Below, piece by piece: positions 1 through 11,403 of a stretch of DNA of 64,000 nt. A program made the translations under genes and the position numbers. The notes beneath the pieces were generated by a model. The model saw only the letters and a list, made by a program, of their open reading frames with translations. It was not told where the DNA came from and did no database searches. The DNA lies in the NCBI GenBank assembly GCA_958510825.1, contig OY294046.1:48217794-48281793 (forward strand). The letters are read 5' to 3'. Each line of letters begins with the position of its first letter. Position 1 is the stretch's first letter. The stretch is from Brachypterus glaber (lineage: Eukaryota; Arthropoda; Insecta; Coleoptera; Kateretidae).

Positions 1-129
1 TTTACCTTTTTACCCTTATATCATTCACATATAGGAACATCAACAGAGATCAAGATGTGTTTTATTAAACTTAACATTTAAACACACAAAGTAAACTGAA
101 AAAAAAATAAAGTACAAAGGATACTACCG

Positions 130-511
130 AGATTGGCCTGTTGAAGATAAGTTACAATGTTAAAACCACTGATGGTTTTAGATGGATCATCATGTGAGCT
201 TTTAAGAGACATGAAGCAATCTGTCCATACGCTTATTTCCGACAGGAATGGGATGTAAGGCCAATATAGTGTATAAATATGTTTAAAATAAGCAGATTGC
301 TCCCTTGAAAGCTCACATGATGATCCATCTGAAACCATCAGTGGTTTTAACATTGCAACCTATCTTCAACCTGTTTCAATTAAAAAAGTAGTCAGTACAT
401 TGAACTTTACACCCCATTTCAATCATGTTTCCGTCATACTATGGAACTCAAATTACTAATCAGTTTAAAGTTCAGTTCAATCCACCTACAGGCCACTCCC
501 CTATAGTTTTT
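130..511 (-). mobile_element. Foldback MITE, family P, copy 1
   Basis: The core (about 139-375) is palindromic: the stretch around 150-215 returns inverted at 305-360. The same unit occurs in opposite orientation at 29390-30087, including the flank that ends in CACTCCCCTATAG at 498-510. No transposase is seen. The short open frames inside it (for example 78-353) are by-products of the repeat. The copy lies in the ABCF2 intron or 3' region at the left edge of the window. Confidence 0.75.
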
Positions 512-673
512 TTTGTACTTTGTTATCAATTTTATAAATGTTCTATCAACAATTCTAAAATTCATGTTGAAAACGTTGAAGAAATTTAAAATTTATATGT
601 AAAGTAAGGTTTGGCCCCATAGTTATCAATATCTCGTTAAATTAAAAAAGTTTGAACTATAAATAACCCATAC

Positions 674-3600
674 TTGTTGTCTCCCCGTGAGCCCGTATCT
701 GCCAATAATCTTTCTCATTTCTTCCCTCTCCTTAATGTCTGGGAATTCCCTCAACATGTAGTCCAGGGGTGACAAATCGAGGTCCAGCAGTTCGTGCAAA
801 TGCTGGTGGTACCTGGCAATGCGCAAATGGGAGTTTTTCCTGATCATTCCTTCTGTGGGGGTCAACTGAAAAAAAAAAACATAATATTACTCTAAAATTA
901 ACAAATCTATAGGGGAAATGAGGGAAATACCGCGCGCGCAAAGGGTAATTCCATACGTTTAAATATCTAAAATATTAAAAGTTATTTTTAATATTTAAAA
1001 AACAAACCTTTTGCGCCATATCGTAATACAACTGTGGACAACCGTTCGCCGTTTAGTTGAGATTGCTTGTAAAACAAGTTTACACTACGATATTTCAAAA
1101 ACTTGAAATTTGGAACAAACATTTTCTAAGTAGTAAACAAAATTTGTTCCAAATTTCAAGTCTCTATGTCAAAGATTTTTTGAAATATGTGTAGTGTAAA
1201 GTTGTTTTGCAAGCGACTTGCATCTTTTTCTCTACTATACGTTTCTCGCGTTATTAAAGGATGTAGATTTCATATTTTGGCTAATTCATAATTGTTAAGC
1301 CTTTGAGTAATATACAATATTTTTCCTACAAAAGTAAAATTCGTAGCAACAAGAAACTACTTACATCTCCATACAGCATCTTTAGAAGAGTACTTTTTCC
1401 AGCCCCGTTGGGCCCTACCAGGGCCAACCTCGTGTCCAAATCGATTCCAAACTCCAAATTTTTGTAGATCCAGGGAGTGTTGTCTGAATACCTGAAGCTG
1501 ACATTTTGCACCATGATAACTGGTGGAGGAACGGTGCCACAGCTCGGAAAATAGAAGGTGACATTTCTGTCTGTGGACACTTTTTCTGTGAGTCCTTGGG
1601 CGACCATTTTGGCCAGAGTTTTTTCTTTAGATTGGGCCTGCCTGGCCAGTTTTGCGGAACCGTGACCAAATCTTGCTATGTAATTCTAAAAAAAAATAAA
1701 AATATTTAGGTACTATTAATATATCGTCGGCTTACAAGTAAAGAGCACTAAGTCCAAAATCATGGCTTTGAGATATTGACAAATTTAACTTTCATTGTTG
1801 TTTTTTAATTTTTGTAATAATTGTTTTTGGAAAAAAACTACCGCAAATTGCAACGACATGTATGGACATAATAATGTCTCATTTGCAATTAAATAAAGAA
1901 AAACTGAAGTAGTTTAATTCAACTAAATTTGAAAAAAAACATGGACTTAGTGCCTTTTACTTGTAGGCCCACGACGTCGGCTTAGAAGTAAAGAGCACTA
2001 AGTCAATAAAATAATATAAAAAACAACTATTTAAAATTAAAACCCTTCTATTAATTAAACTTAATGTATAACTATAAAGTAGAAAACAAGATGTTTACAT
2101 ACATTTTCAAAAACTAGATTTAAAAAAAAAAGGGTTTGGACTTTTTGATTGTTTAAAGAACGTTTCCAAAATTAATAATAATAATAATAATTAATTAGTA
2201 TTAATTATATGAAACTGCTTACTATGCCAGACAGCATCTCCTAAAGGCAATAATTATAATGAATCATTATTAATGATAAAACACTTCACGGTGCAACACC
2301 CCTAAGAAATGCACCGAGACTTTGAACTTTTTGTGAAGGCTTCAAATTTAGTTTTGAAATATTATCTGATAATAAAAAAACCAATGCAAATGAAAATTAA
2401 ATTATTACCTACACATCAAAAGTACACATAAAAAGCATTGTCATTTTACAGGTAAAGATCTGTTTCTCTGTTCTGTCTCTATTCCATCAACTTTAACATA
2501 GCAAAATTTGAATGCGTTTGTCAGTACAATAAATAACGTGATATTGTATCATATAAATGATTCAAGCAATCATATTTTTATAAATTAACTCTTTTTAGAA
2601 AGTCGCTTAGTTCAGAAACATTTTAAATAATCTACAAGTAAAACGCACTAAGTTCACTAAGTGACTTAGTGCCTATTGCCAGATAAAATTTTAATCAAAA
2701 TCAAATTGATGCGTTTTGTATAGTGGGTAACACCTTTGGCAGTCCACCTAGAAGTTAGTTCGGTTTACCTATACATAGAACATCAAAAATTAATTACAGT
2801 GCCATTAAAATCCCATTTTTGCAAAAAAAGTGACTTAGTGCCTTTTACTTGTAAGCCGACGATATTGTCAATGAAAACTTGGTAGGTTTTCTTAGGAGCC
2901 AACACATGCTGTTTCATTTTTCAGTTATAATTTTCTATTTTTTATTTTTTTTTTCTGTAATGTATTGCTAGAACTTGATGAATGAATATTGTTTTAGTAA
3001 TAATTTATTATGTAGACCGGAGTTATTTGGATAAAATTCCCTAATTTTTCCCGTTTTTCCTGATCTGTGGGCACCCTGAAATATTACCTTCATGTGACTG
3101 ATTTGGTCCTGTTCCCAGTTGTACTGTTTCATCTGATTTTCCAACAGTTCCATTCTCGTTCTGGTGAAGGCATCGTAATTACCGGTGTAATATTTAAGCC
3201 GTTTTTTATTGATGTGGACTATGTTTGTGCAGACTCCGTTTAGGAAATCTTGCGAATGTGATATTAATACTAGAATTCTTTTATAACTGAAAAATATAAA
3301 TTGTAAATTACACTGAACAAAAAATACTGCTGCCAACAAAATAATTCTTTCCCCTATAGGCCTAGGTTCATTAAAACCAAAACCAAAAACAATATATACA
3401 GGGTGTATTTGAAATAGCGTAGGAAATTTTAACAGGTGATTCTACATGATAAAATATGACAAAAAGTTCCTATAAACATATGTCTAAAAATGCGTCCTAA
3501 GGGAGCTACGCCCCTTTGAAATTGGCTAAAAAAATCGGTTTTTATTTAATAACTCAGGAACCCTTTGAGATATGTTAACGAGGTTTAGCACGTGAATTTA

Positions 3601-6600
3601 TCCTAATAAATGAAATGATTCCTCAGGTCAAAATACATAAAAAAGGTACTCTTGTTGTAATACTGTAGGATTAACCGTTTTCGAGGAAAGTTCATTTGAA
3701 GGTGAAATTTCACGGTTCGAGGACGAAAAATTAAATACTAAAATGTCGAAAACCAAAATTTTAATGATGCAATGTTATTCTACATCAAAAACTAAGAAAA
3801 AAAGTTTCCATACATGTAGGTCGAAAAAACGCTTTTAAAGCTACCGTAGCCCTTTAAAAATGGTGCATATTTAGGAGACCATAGCTCCATTAGGATTGAT
3901 TTTTGGAAGTACCTGTATATAAGGTTTTTTTCTTAGTTTTTAATGTACATTCGCACTGAGGAATCATTTCAAAAATAAAATTGCAAAAAAGTTACATAGA
4001 AAAAAGTTTGGGACAAAAAACTGATAAGCCCCCCCCGTTTCGCCCACCCCTGGTTGAAATAAGTACATGAAAATAACACACACAAACGGGCCTGGATAGG
4101 ATTAGTTGAAGTGCAAAACCTCGTTGATATATCTCAAAGGGTTCCTGAGTTATTATATTACATTACATGTTTGTTTAACCTCGTACTATTCTACTTAATT
4201 AAGCATCCCCTAAGTCCAGGACTTGTGTGGGCTAGTAGTAGAGGGAACCACCGGCTTATACTGACTTTCGAACCAGTTTCTAGGGAGTGTCCGTTTCACT
4301 TATCGCCTTCGCCAAATTTCAATTATTAATTAACTGAAAAAGGCAAATCGGCGCCAGTTAGAATCGAACTCACGATAGTAGACTTGCTATGCATACGCGC
4401 TAGCCACTACGCTATGCCTCCCATATATATATTATATATCATTGTGAAATTTTGTAGGTATGTTTATTTATATTTAAAGAATACAAAAAGAAATTAGATT
4501 TTTGAAGTGCTACTTTTTGTTCATAAAATTCAAAAAAAAAAAAACAAAAAAACGGTGGAGGTTTCCTCAGAGGGGGACGTTAACCGTAACGCTTTACCTC
4601 TTGGGTGGTATGGAAAATAGCACAAATAGCAAATAAAAAAAGTACCTGAACCCATATTATTTTAATTTAACTGAATTGCAATGTTTTATTCATATACCAA
4701 GTAACATTTTTATGTACCCATCAACAAAAAAATATGTACTAATGCAAAAAATATATACAATTTCCGAAGCTTGGAATCTATAAAAACTTACTTTTTGAGT
4801 TCTTCTTCCAGCCATACACAAGCATCTAGATCCAAATGGTTGGTGGGTTCGTCCAGAAGCAGCAGATGCGGTTTGACGTACAGCGCCCTCGCCAGAGCTA
4901 TCCTCATGCGCCACCCTCCGGAGAAGTCCCTTGTCTTCTTGTTCTGCATGTCGGGCGTAAAACCCAAACCGTTGAGGATGTTGGCCGCTCGGGCCTCTGC
5001 CGTATCGGCCGAGATCTCGTCCAGGCGTTCGTAGATGTCCATCAACTGCTCCTGAGATTCTGCAATTTCATCTTTTTATAGACTTAATGTAGGGTAACCA
5101 CAGGTTTTTCAAATTAAGATTCCCTGATTTTTCCCTGATTTTTCCCTGATCAAAATTTAGAATTATCCGGAATTATCATTGATTTTAGTACACATTGATT
5201 TTAGTACACACAAGACAGTTTTAAAACCAATATGTGCAAAAGATTTAAACATGCTGTTTCGTTTTTGACTTGTTTTTTTTTATATTTTTTACTTTTTTTT
5301 CTGTAAAATGATTGACAGAACTTAAATACTTTTACTTTTATTATGTAGACTGGGGTATGAAGTGTATGAATTCATACACTTCCTACAAGGGCGTATTGTA
5401 TTTTCTATACAACTATTTTTATATACAGTGCAGTCCAAAAGTCACCCCCCCCCTTTTAACTTTTGAACGAGTTGAGATATCGACTTCAAATTTAGAACTC
5501 TTAAATAAGACAACTTAAACTATCTTTTAGCATATATTTGATATTTTCAGCTCTTAAAATGTGGGCAGGGGGGGCATGGGGGGATATTTTTTTAAATGGA
5601 AATGGGGGTCTGTGATACATTATTTTAAAGCTTATAAAATTCTCTATTTAAACTAACATTTTTTAATTTTTTAGAAATGTTTTTTAAGGTTTGGATTTTT
5701 CAAATTTTGTGCTAAAACATTCGATTTTTTAAGTTTTTTTTTATAAATTTTTATTTATGTCAACTAAAATTAGTTTAAAAGTATAATTAACATTTTTTTA
5801 TGATGAAATTAGGCATTTTTAAAAAATTATTTGTTTTTTTTAGAGGAATTTTAACATTAATACCCATTTTCAACCCCATTTTAAACCCAAAAAAAAAATT
5901 TAATTTAAAAATATGAAGTTAAATGGAGAATTTTATAAATTTAAAAAAATGTGCCCCCATGCCCTCCTGCCCACATTTTAAGAGCTGAAAGTATTAAATA
6001 TATGCTAAAAGATAGTTTAAGTTGTCTTATTTAAAAGTTCCAAATTTGAAGTCGATATCACAACTGGTTCAAAAGTTAAGAGGGCGGGGGGGGGGTGACT
6101 TTTGGACCGCTCTGTATTATATTTTTTTAAAACATTATTTTTTCTCCTACGGCGCAAGATTTTTTATGTTTTTTACTAATTTAAGAACATTTCTGTATAA
6201 TTTCGCCACTTTAATTAGTTAAAAAAAAATATGCAAAAATTTTCACCTGCGGCGCCATTATAATTTTTTTTCCAGATTTGGTAAAAAATGTGTTGAGCCG
6301 CCCCCGAAAAAAAAATCCTGGATACGCCCTTGACTTCATACCCCGATTCTCGAATTATTAAAAGCTGTATTTTGGCTATCCCCCAATTTGAGGGGTAGCA
6401 AAAATATGAAATCTCTACAGCCTTTAATAACGCGAGAACCAGGGTATGAAGGGTATGATTTTTTTTACAATTTGCGTTACGTAATATATGGACAGCCCCT
6501 TACAGTATAGGTATTTTTGCTGTTTTAATCTTACCGTCATCTTCACAAGCAACCAACTTTTCCGCCATCTTCTCCAACCTCACTCTTTCCTCATCTACCT

Positions 6601-9307
6601 CCATGACGCACTGCAGCGCACTTTTGTCCGAAGCGGGCATTTCTCTAGACAAATAAAAGATATCAATGTGTTCAGGAATGGGAACTTCCCTGTTTCCCAA
6701 CACGGCCAAAATGGTGGACTTCCCGCTGCCGTTCGCACCCAGAAGTCCGTACCTACGGCCGCAATTCAATTCTAAAAGTGCGTCTTGCAGCATCTCACAT
6801 CCGTGGAATGTGATGGAGAAGTTGGCGATTTTCACGTCTCGGGATTTTGGGTGCACGGCCAGGGAGCCCGTGCAGGCACGCGCTTCGGCGTTTAGTCTTG
6901 CGTCCGATTCCAATTTTGCGCACAACGCCTCTGAAATACAATATATTACTATGGTCTGTTTTTTCAAGCAAGATAATAAATTAAAAATCGCACAGTAAAT
7001 ATTTTTACAACAGGTTTGAATAGTATATGTTTATGTATAGAATAGTTATGTTTTATAAAATAAACTACGCACATCCAATATTCGAATCTGTTTTGAAAAT
7101 ATTCACTGCACGATTTTTAATTTACAATCTTGCTAGGTGGCTTGAAAAAACAGACCATAGTTATTCAAAAAACATCAAAATAGTATATTATGATCCAAGG
7201 AGGAGAAATATTGCATGCGGAGCCGAGATTCACAGCCGCGTAAGACCGAGATATATTTCTCGTCCGTGTATCATACGCTATTTTTTATTCCCTTGTTAAA
7301 CACATTTTTAACAACAAAAGGTAAAAATAATAAGTAAAATTAGTTTTAATTTGGTTCTGTCAGTTATCTGACAATTTTTCATAAGGGACAGCAAAAGTAC
7401 TTTGCAGCCCGCCAAAGTAAAACAAAAGACTAACACACCCGCTATGCAATTTTCCATAAGGGACCGAAAAAATACTTTGGCGGTCTGCAGCCCACCAAAG
7501 TAAAACAAAAGACAAACTCTTAACAAAAGTGTCACTTTTAACTTAACATTTCTAACCGAAAAATATCACACAAGCTAATAAAAATAGTTATTTTTTTATT
7601 AAGAGCGCAAAATGACTGATTTCTGCTTGAGCGTGGAATTTGCTAATCGAGGCGCCTAGCCGAGATGAACAATCACGCGAAAGCAGAAATCACATTTTGC
7701 GCTCGTGATACAAACAACGATTTTTCTACGATCTAAAATAAATAAATTTCAGGCAGCACTTACAATTTTTTTTGCAAATCTGGTGGTTTAGAAGAAAAAC
7801 CCTCATCACTGTAACTCTCCATATTTCCTTCATAACAACAAATATTTAACACATAAATATTTAGCAGACGAAATTGAGATTAAATAAAAGATTTTATCTT
7901 ATAAATATATTTAAAATATTAATTTTATATTAAAAAAAATGGCAGAACACAACATCTCGTAGCATATACTTGACACTGTCAAGCTGACAGTTGTTTTACG
8001 ATTGACTTGCCGGTTGCCTATACTCTAGCGCGCAAAATTCAACTTTGCGCTTGCTATCATGGTAACAAGCAGAAAAGTAAAATGCTAAGAAATAGGTTAT
8101 TTTTCGGACAGAAAACTTCATTTGTTTTTGTATACCAAAGCGACATTTTTCGTTTAGAAATGTTAAGTTAAAAGTGACACTTTGGTTAAGAGTTTGTCTT
8201 TTGTTTTATTTTGGTGGGCCCAAAGTACTTTTGCGGTCCATTATGGAAAATTGTCAAATAACTGACATAACCAAATTAAAACTAATTTTACTTATTATTC
8301 TTAGTTTTTTTTTTGTTAAAAATATGTACAAGTGAATAAAAAATAGCGCATGATACACATATACATGTTTTTTGTAATAAAACCAATTATAAATAAAAAA
8401 TTGATATAAATTATGAAGGTGAAGTTTGCAACGTTTTTTTTGCATTGAAAATTTAAATAGTATATTAAAGCACTTATTCCATAACACGTTTTTAGAGCAC
8501 TAGTACTTTAGAAAACTCGCCGCAAGCGGCTTATTTTCTAAACTTGTACTCGTGCGCTAAAAACGCATGTTATGAAACTAGTACTTTAATATACTATTTG
8601 AATTTTCGTTGCAAAAAAACGTTGCAAACTTCAGCTTCATTATAAATTTAACTTCTACTTGAAAATACTATAATAAATTCATTCATTCAAACCAAACCAA
8701 TTATAAATAAAAAAATTATATAAATTTAACTTCTACTTTTAAATACTATAAAAAGCCTGGCTCAAGATTCTTGATCAAGTAACTGCATCCAGATTTAGAC
8801 AATTCTGGTCCAAGATACTGTTGACAGATTCTTGCACAAGAAATGTCAAAGAATTGCTAGATACTTTGTCAAGATTCTTAGACAAGTCTGTAGCAAGAAA
8901 AATTGACGAGAAATTGAAAAGCAATCTTTATCATGATCAAACCATACTTGTTAGAGTAGATCAAGATTCTTGACCAAGAATCTTATCAAATTCTTGCTAA
9001 AGACTTGACAAAGTATTGCTAAACGCTGTGCTTCTAGAATCTTGCTAAAGTCATGCCCAAGTCTGGATACAGAATCTTGATTAATTGTAATAAAAAACAA
9101 GCTTGTTTTAAAAAATTAATGCAAAAAACAATAAAACTTACCTTCTGCACTTAGCTCAGCTTCAGGTTTTCCATTGGCAACTCCGTTGGTAGGTTTTTCA
9201 GTGTTGTTCTCAGAGTTAATAGTTGCTGGAGTCTTTTTTGCTCCTTGGCGAGCCTTGGCAGCATCTTTTTTGCGTTGTTGTTCACGTTTTTTTGAATCAG
9301 AAGGCAT
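674..9307 (-). CDS. ABCF2: ABCF2, ATP-binding cassette subfamily F member 2 (C-terminus outside window)
   Basis: This is a soluble twin-ATPase ABC protein of the EF3/ABCF class, with no membrane domain; the family acts in ribosome biogenesis and translation. Six coding exons were read on the minus strand: 9307-9142, 6930-6535, 5059-4792, 3286-3088, 1685-1365 and 865-674. All have GT-AG borders, and the phases add to exactly 514 codons. Visible motifs are a lysine-rich N-terminus ([20 protein letters not shown], typical of ABCF2), Walker A1 GANGSGKST at residues 120-128, signature FSGGW at 232-236 and Walker [13 protein letters not shown] at 252-263. The linker with [16 protein letters not shown] follows, then Walker A2 GPNGAGKST at 434-442. 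The last exon ends in [10 protein letters not shown] before a GTATGG donor at 673. The roughly 110 C-terminal residues, with signature 2 and Walker B2, must lie left of base 1; I do not see them in 1-673. Introns are packed with MITEs, several reaching within about 10-30 nt of splice sites. Confidence 0.96.
1055..1225. mobile_element. Palindromic MITE, family B, copy 1
   Basis: Inverted halves: TTTACACTACGATATTTCAA near 1080 pairs with the TTGAAATATGTGTAGTGTAAA region near 1180. The second copy is at 9965-10212 and shares the GCAAGCGACTTGCAT end. It lies in the last visible ABCF2 intron. Confidence 0.7.
1725..1976. mobile_element. MITE, family N, short copy
   Basis: Terminal inverted repeats: CGTCGGCTTACAAGTAAA at the left and a TTTTACTTGTAGGCC...ACGACG end at the right. 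Each is followed inward by a CACTAAGTC / GACTTAGTG motif. It lies in ABCF2 intron 5 (866-1364 is intron 5; 1686-3087 is intron 4, which contains this element). Confidence 0.7.
1974..2866. mobile_element. MITE, family N, long copy abutting the short one
   Basis: It begins with CGTCGGCTTAGAAGTAAAGA at 1974, directly after the short copy. It ends with TTTTACTTGTAAGCCGACG near 2845-2864. A further internal pair (CTACAAGTAAAACGCACTAAG near 2631) suggests a nested or rearranged copy. The remaining sequence is AT-rich with a short (AAT)n run near 2175. No coding signal. Confidence 0.65.
2880..3080. repeat. Dispersed repeat, family Q, copy 1
   Basis: It carries TTTTTCCTGATCTGTGGGCA and CACCCTG, which recur at 5085-5350 and, reversed, at 40481-40790. 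The CACCCTG end at 3074-3080 stops only a few bases from the ABCF2 exon 4 donor at 3087. Confidence 0.6.
3398..4160. repeat. Dispersed inverted repeat, family K, copy 1
   Basis: It starts with ACAGGGTGTATTTGAAATAG. An inner segment (TAACTCAGGAACCCTTTGAG near 3549) returns inverted near 4135. Related sequence recurs at 47990-48420 and more distantly at 50780-51420. No transposase frame is visible. It lies in ABCF2 intron 3. Confidence 0.6.
4195..4425 (-). mobile_element. tRNA-derived SINE
   Basis: On the minus strand it starts near 4422 with GGGAGGCATAGCGTAGTGGC. It has an A-box-like TAGCGTAGTGGC and a B-box-like GAGTTCGATTC about 45 nt later. An unrelated body follows, down to about 4200. 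The acceptor and T stems do not pair well, so this reads as a SINE head rather than a working tRNA. It sits beside the family K repeat in an ABCF2 intron. Confidence 0.6.
5085..5350. repeat. Dispersed repeat, family Q, copy 2
   Basis: It contains repeated CCTGATTTTTC motifs and an ACATGCTGTTTCGTTTTTG segment shared with 2880-3080 and 40481-40790. It lies immediately upstream of ABCF2 exon 3 (acceptor at 5060). Confidence 0.55.
5426..6115. mobile_element. Foldback element, family C, copy 1
   Basis: The ends are inverted: GCAGTCCAAAAGTCACCCCC at the left against GGGGGTGACTTTTGGACCGC at the right. The complementarity continues for about 170 bp inward (AAGACAACTTAAACTATC against GATAGTTTAAGTTGTCTT). 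Further copies at 33598-34435 and 58525-59162 define the ends. AT-rich, no transposase. Confidence 0.82.
6360..6505. mobile_element. Partial Harbinger-like MITE, family I
   Basis: The right half matches 50423-50659: AACGCGAGAACC, then TGCGTTACGTAATATATGGA, CAGCCCC and a TTA. The left end is disrupted. It finishes about 28 nt from the ABCF2 exon 2 donor at 6534. Confidence 0.65.
6947..7163. mobile_element. Palindromic element at the ABCF2 exon 2 acceptor
   Basis: ACTATGGTCTGTTTTTTCAA at 6948 returns inverted as TTGAAAAAACAGACCATAGT at 7142-7161, and the match continues inward. On the minus strand it ends about 16 nt before the acceptor AG at 6931-6932. The branch point of ABCF2 intron 1 may therefore lie within it. 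Confidence 0.7.
7265..8362. mobile_element. Large foldback element, family J
   Basis: The arm at about 7265-7570 (with AAGTAAAATTAGTTTTAATT and AAAGTAAAACAAAAGAC) returns inverted at about 8140-8362. A second hairpin, GAGCGCAAAATG...CATTTTGCGCTC, sits inside at 7603-7703. It fills much of ABCF2 intron 1. The left arm has its own duplication of the AAAGTAAAACAAAAGAC block at 7413 and 7496. Confidence 0.7.
8410..8640. mobile_element. Palindromic MITE
   Basis: AAATAGTATATTAAAGCAC near 8455 pairs with TACTTTAATATACTATTTGA near 8585. The outer GAAGTTTGCAACGTTTTTTT near 8420 pairs with the GCAAACTTCAGCTTCA region near 8622. It lies in ABCF2 intron 1. Confidence 0.7.
8755..9090. repeat. Region of repeated AAGATTCTTG palindromes
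   Basis: The motif AAGATTCTTG and near variants occur many times in both senses, between an inverted pair AACTGCATCCAGATTTAG (about 8781) and AAGTCTGGATACAG (about 9059). It may be a degenerate MITE; I do not know the family. It ends just before ABCF2 exon 1. Confidence 0.45.
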
Positions 9308-9964
9308 TTTAAATGATGAAATTATCCTAAAACCGTTTTAAAAATGACAACATACTTTCTTAAGTTGCAGTAAGGATATTTCTGATAATAATTAATCCCA
9401 GATGGTTCATAGAAATTGCTGACTAACCGTAACGTGGTAAATTTCACTCGATTTCATGCTTTATTGAACAAACTGTAATAATTACTACAATGGAAAATTT
9501 GTTCGAGTTTAAGGTCAAACGAAAATCAGCAAGAAATTGTCATAAAACCCAAGATGGGGCATTTAATAAAAAAATCTTTGCGCTACAATATTATAACTTA
9601 CCACAAAGTTTATTATAAATAAAAGCGGCTTAAATTTACACAAATTTTCACGTGTGCCCACTGGCGAATGGACAGCCAAGAAGAGTTTGGTAACTTTTCT
9701 TTACAACTGTCAAATCCGTTTACGCGGGATTATTTTGAAATGGGTAAAGAATAATCAATTTAAAATTATTTACAAACCTTAAAATGTAAAAGAACTTTTT
9801 AAAATATATTCTTCTCTACATAGTTAATCAATAGATATACATATATGTCGATTTTATAACGAAATTGGTGTAATTTTTAACGTTTGTTTGAAAGACTGAC
9901 GTTTAGAATTCAGAAACAAAAGTCCCTAGATTTGGCGCGAGATTTTAAAATAATTTATTATCAT
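9308..9964 (-). promoter_or_regulatory. ABCF2 upstream region (5' UTR and presumed promoter)
   Basis: This is the sequence 5' of the ABCF2 start codon at 9305-9307, which has an AAAATG context. A TTTTAG just upstream (about 9330-9336, minus) could be an acceptor for a noncoding first exon, but this is a guess. No coding frame and no convincing core-promoter motif were found. Confidence 0.35.
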
Positions 9965-10212
9965 GGTTTGTAGAAAATATAATTACAATTCTCGCAAAGA
10001 TACAAGTCGCTTGCAAAACAACTTTACACCACCATATTTCAAGAACGCTTTGGCATAGAGACTTGAAATTTGAAACAATTGTTTTCTACTACTTAGAAAA
10101 TCTTTGTTCCAAATTTAGTTTCTGGGTCAAAGCGTTTTTGAAATATCGTAGTGTAAAGTTGTTTTGCAAGCGACTTGCATCTTTGCGAGAACTATATATT
10201 TTCTACGAACCC
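9965..10212. mobile_element. Palindromic MITE, family B, copy 2
   Basis: Full-length palindrome: GGTTTGTAGAAAATATA at the left against TATATTTTCTACGAACC at the right. The long inner match runs through TCGCTTGCAAAACAACTTTA and its inverse. The family is also at 1055-1225. It lies between the 5' end of ABCF2 and the 3' end of the FAM210A-like gene. Confidence 0.8.
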
Positions 10213-10528
10213 TGATTTATGATTTGTTCCTTCAACTTATAGTTAATCTCAAATTATTTAACTGTTTAGCCTAAACATTCACTGATATATCTTGTTTTAT
10301 TTAAAATTATCTTTAAAATTGATCAAAATTTATTGTTATGCACTTTTGAAGCATATTTGTGTAATAAATAAAAAAATTAAATAAAATATAACATGTTTAT
10401 TATATATTTTATTTAATAACAATGTATACATAAAAACGTTTTTAATCTTACCTAGTATAAATTAACAAAACTTTGCCACATAATAGAAATTGGAAAGTAA
10501 AAGTAGAATTACTTAATACTATATTTTT

Positions 10529-10534
10529 TTTATT
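10529..10534 (-). terminator. Polyadenylation signal AATAAA of the FAM210A-like gene
   Basis: AATAAA on the minus strand, about 70 nt after the stop codon at 10602. Other A/T-rich candidates lie further along. Confidence 0.4.
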
Positions 10535-10601
10535 CTTAATAATAAATTTAAACATCCGTTTTATAAAGCCTTAGATTGTGTTTTACGTAATTCTATTTGT
10601 T

Positions 10602-11403
10602 TTATTTTTTTCCAAAATACTTTTCTTTCAAGCTTTCTGATTTATGAATAAGGTCATCTTTTCTCTCGTGATATTTTTCCTTTAGATTATCTGATTTGTG
10701 TATAATATCGTCCTTCTTTTCTTGAATCATTTCCTTCAGTCGTTCTTTGCTAGGCACTGGTTTAATATAACCCCATTTTTTTAAATAGTTTATTGATAAT
10801 GTAGTTCCTCCCAATGTCACAGCATATCGTGCAGGTGCAACAACTTTATATAATGCAAAAGTCACTGCCAAGTAGCCCATACTTGAATCTCTTAACCTGC
10901 ATGTTATTGATTCACTAACATCCCACGATTCTAATATTGCAGGGATATCAACACCACTAAAATAACAAAAAAAAGTAGATTATAAATAAAAAGAATTAAC
11001 AGGGCTTAAACAAATATATTAACCTTTTGGATAAATAATACAGTCCACCAAACCATGCTGCAGAAGTAACTAAATGTACAGGCACCAAAACATACCAGTA
11101 ATCTCGGTACATTTGTTTAAGCCTTTGATACAGTGATAATTTTTTTACTTTTTCTTCTTTTTTGCTTCCAACATTTCTATAATCCTCGAAGTTTTGTGGT
11201 TTGTCTGAATAATACTTTATACTTATACATTTCGGGCTTAAAACTGTTATTTTTTTGTTAAATGAAAGTAATTTTCCTTTTTCTAAGTCAAATTGTGTGG
11301 TTAAATTTTGTGTACATGGTAGGAACATACATGATGATTTTTTTAACTTTAAAATGTTTCTGTTTATGAGTCTTCGTAGTAATACATTTGCCATTATACA
11401 CAA
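10602..11403 (-). CDS. FAM210A-like mitochondrial inner-membrane protein (DUF1279)
   Basis: Two exons, 11403-11024 and 10956-10602, with GT-AG borders, give 244 codons plus stop. The domain core reads YWYVLVPVHLVTSAAWFG followed by MGYLAVTFALYKVVAPARYA and VTLGGTTLSINYLKKWGYIK, the DUF1279 pattern of FAM210A. The hydrophobic stretch near residues 108-125 is the expected membrane segment. The N-terminus is basic with serines, compatible with mitochondrial import. FAM210A in other animals sits in the mitochondrial inner membrane and supports mitochondrial translation; the role here is inferred. The C-terminus is a charged helix made of a 17-residue unit repeated twice (KDDIIHKSDNLKEKY, then KDDLIHKSESLKEKY). 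The start could instead be the Met at 11394 (MANVLL). FAM210B is less likely because its core motif differs. Confidence 0.88.

Noticed and set aside
78..353. 91-codon minus frame and the similar 29847-30071 frame
   Set aside because: The shared peptide comes from the family P foldback element, not from a gene family.
4347..4425. tRNA gene on the minus strand
   Set aside because: A and B boxes are recognisable, but the acceptor and T stems do not pair and a SINE body follows.
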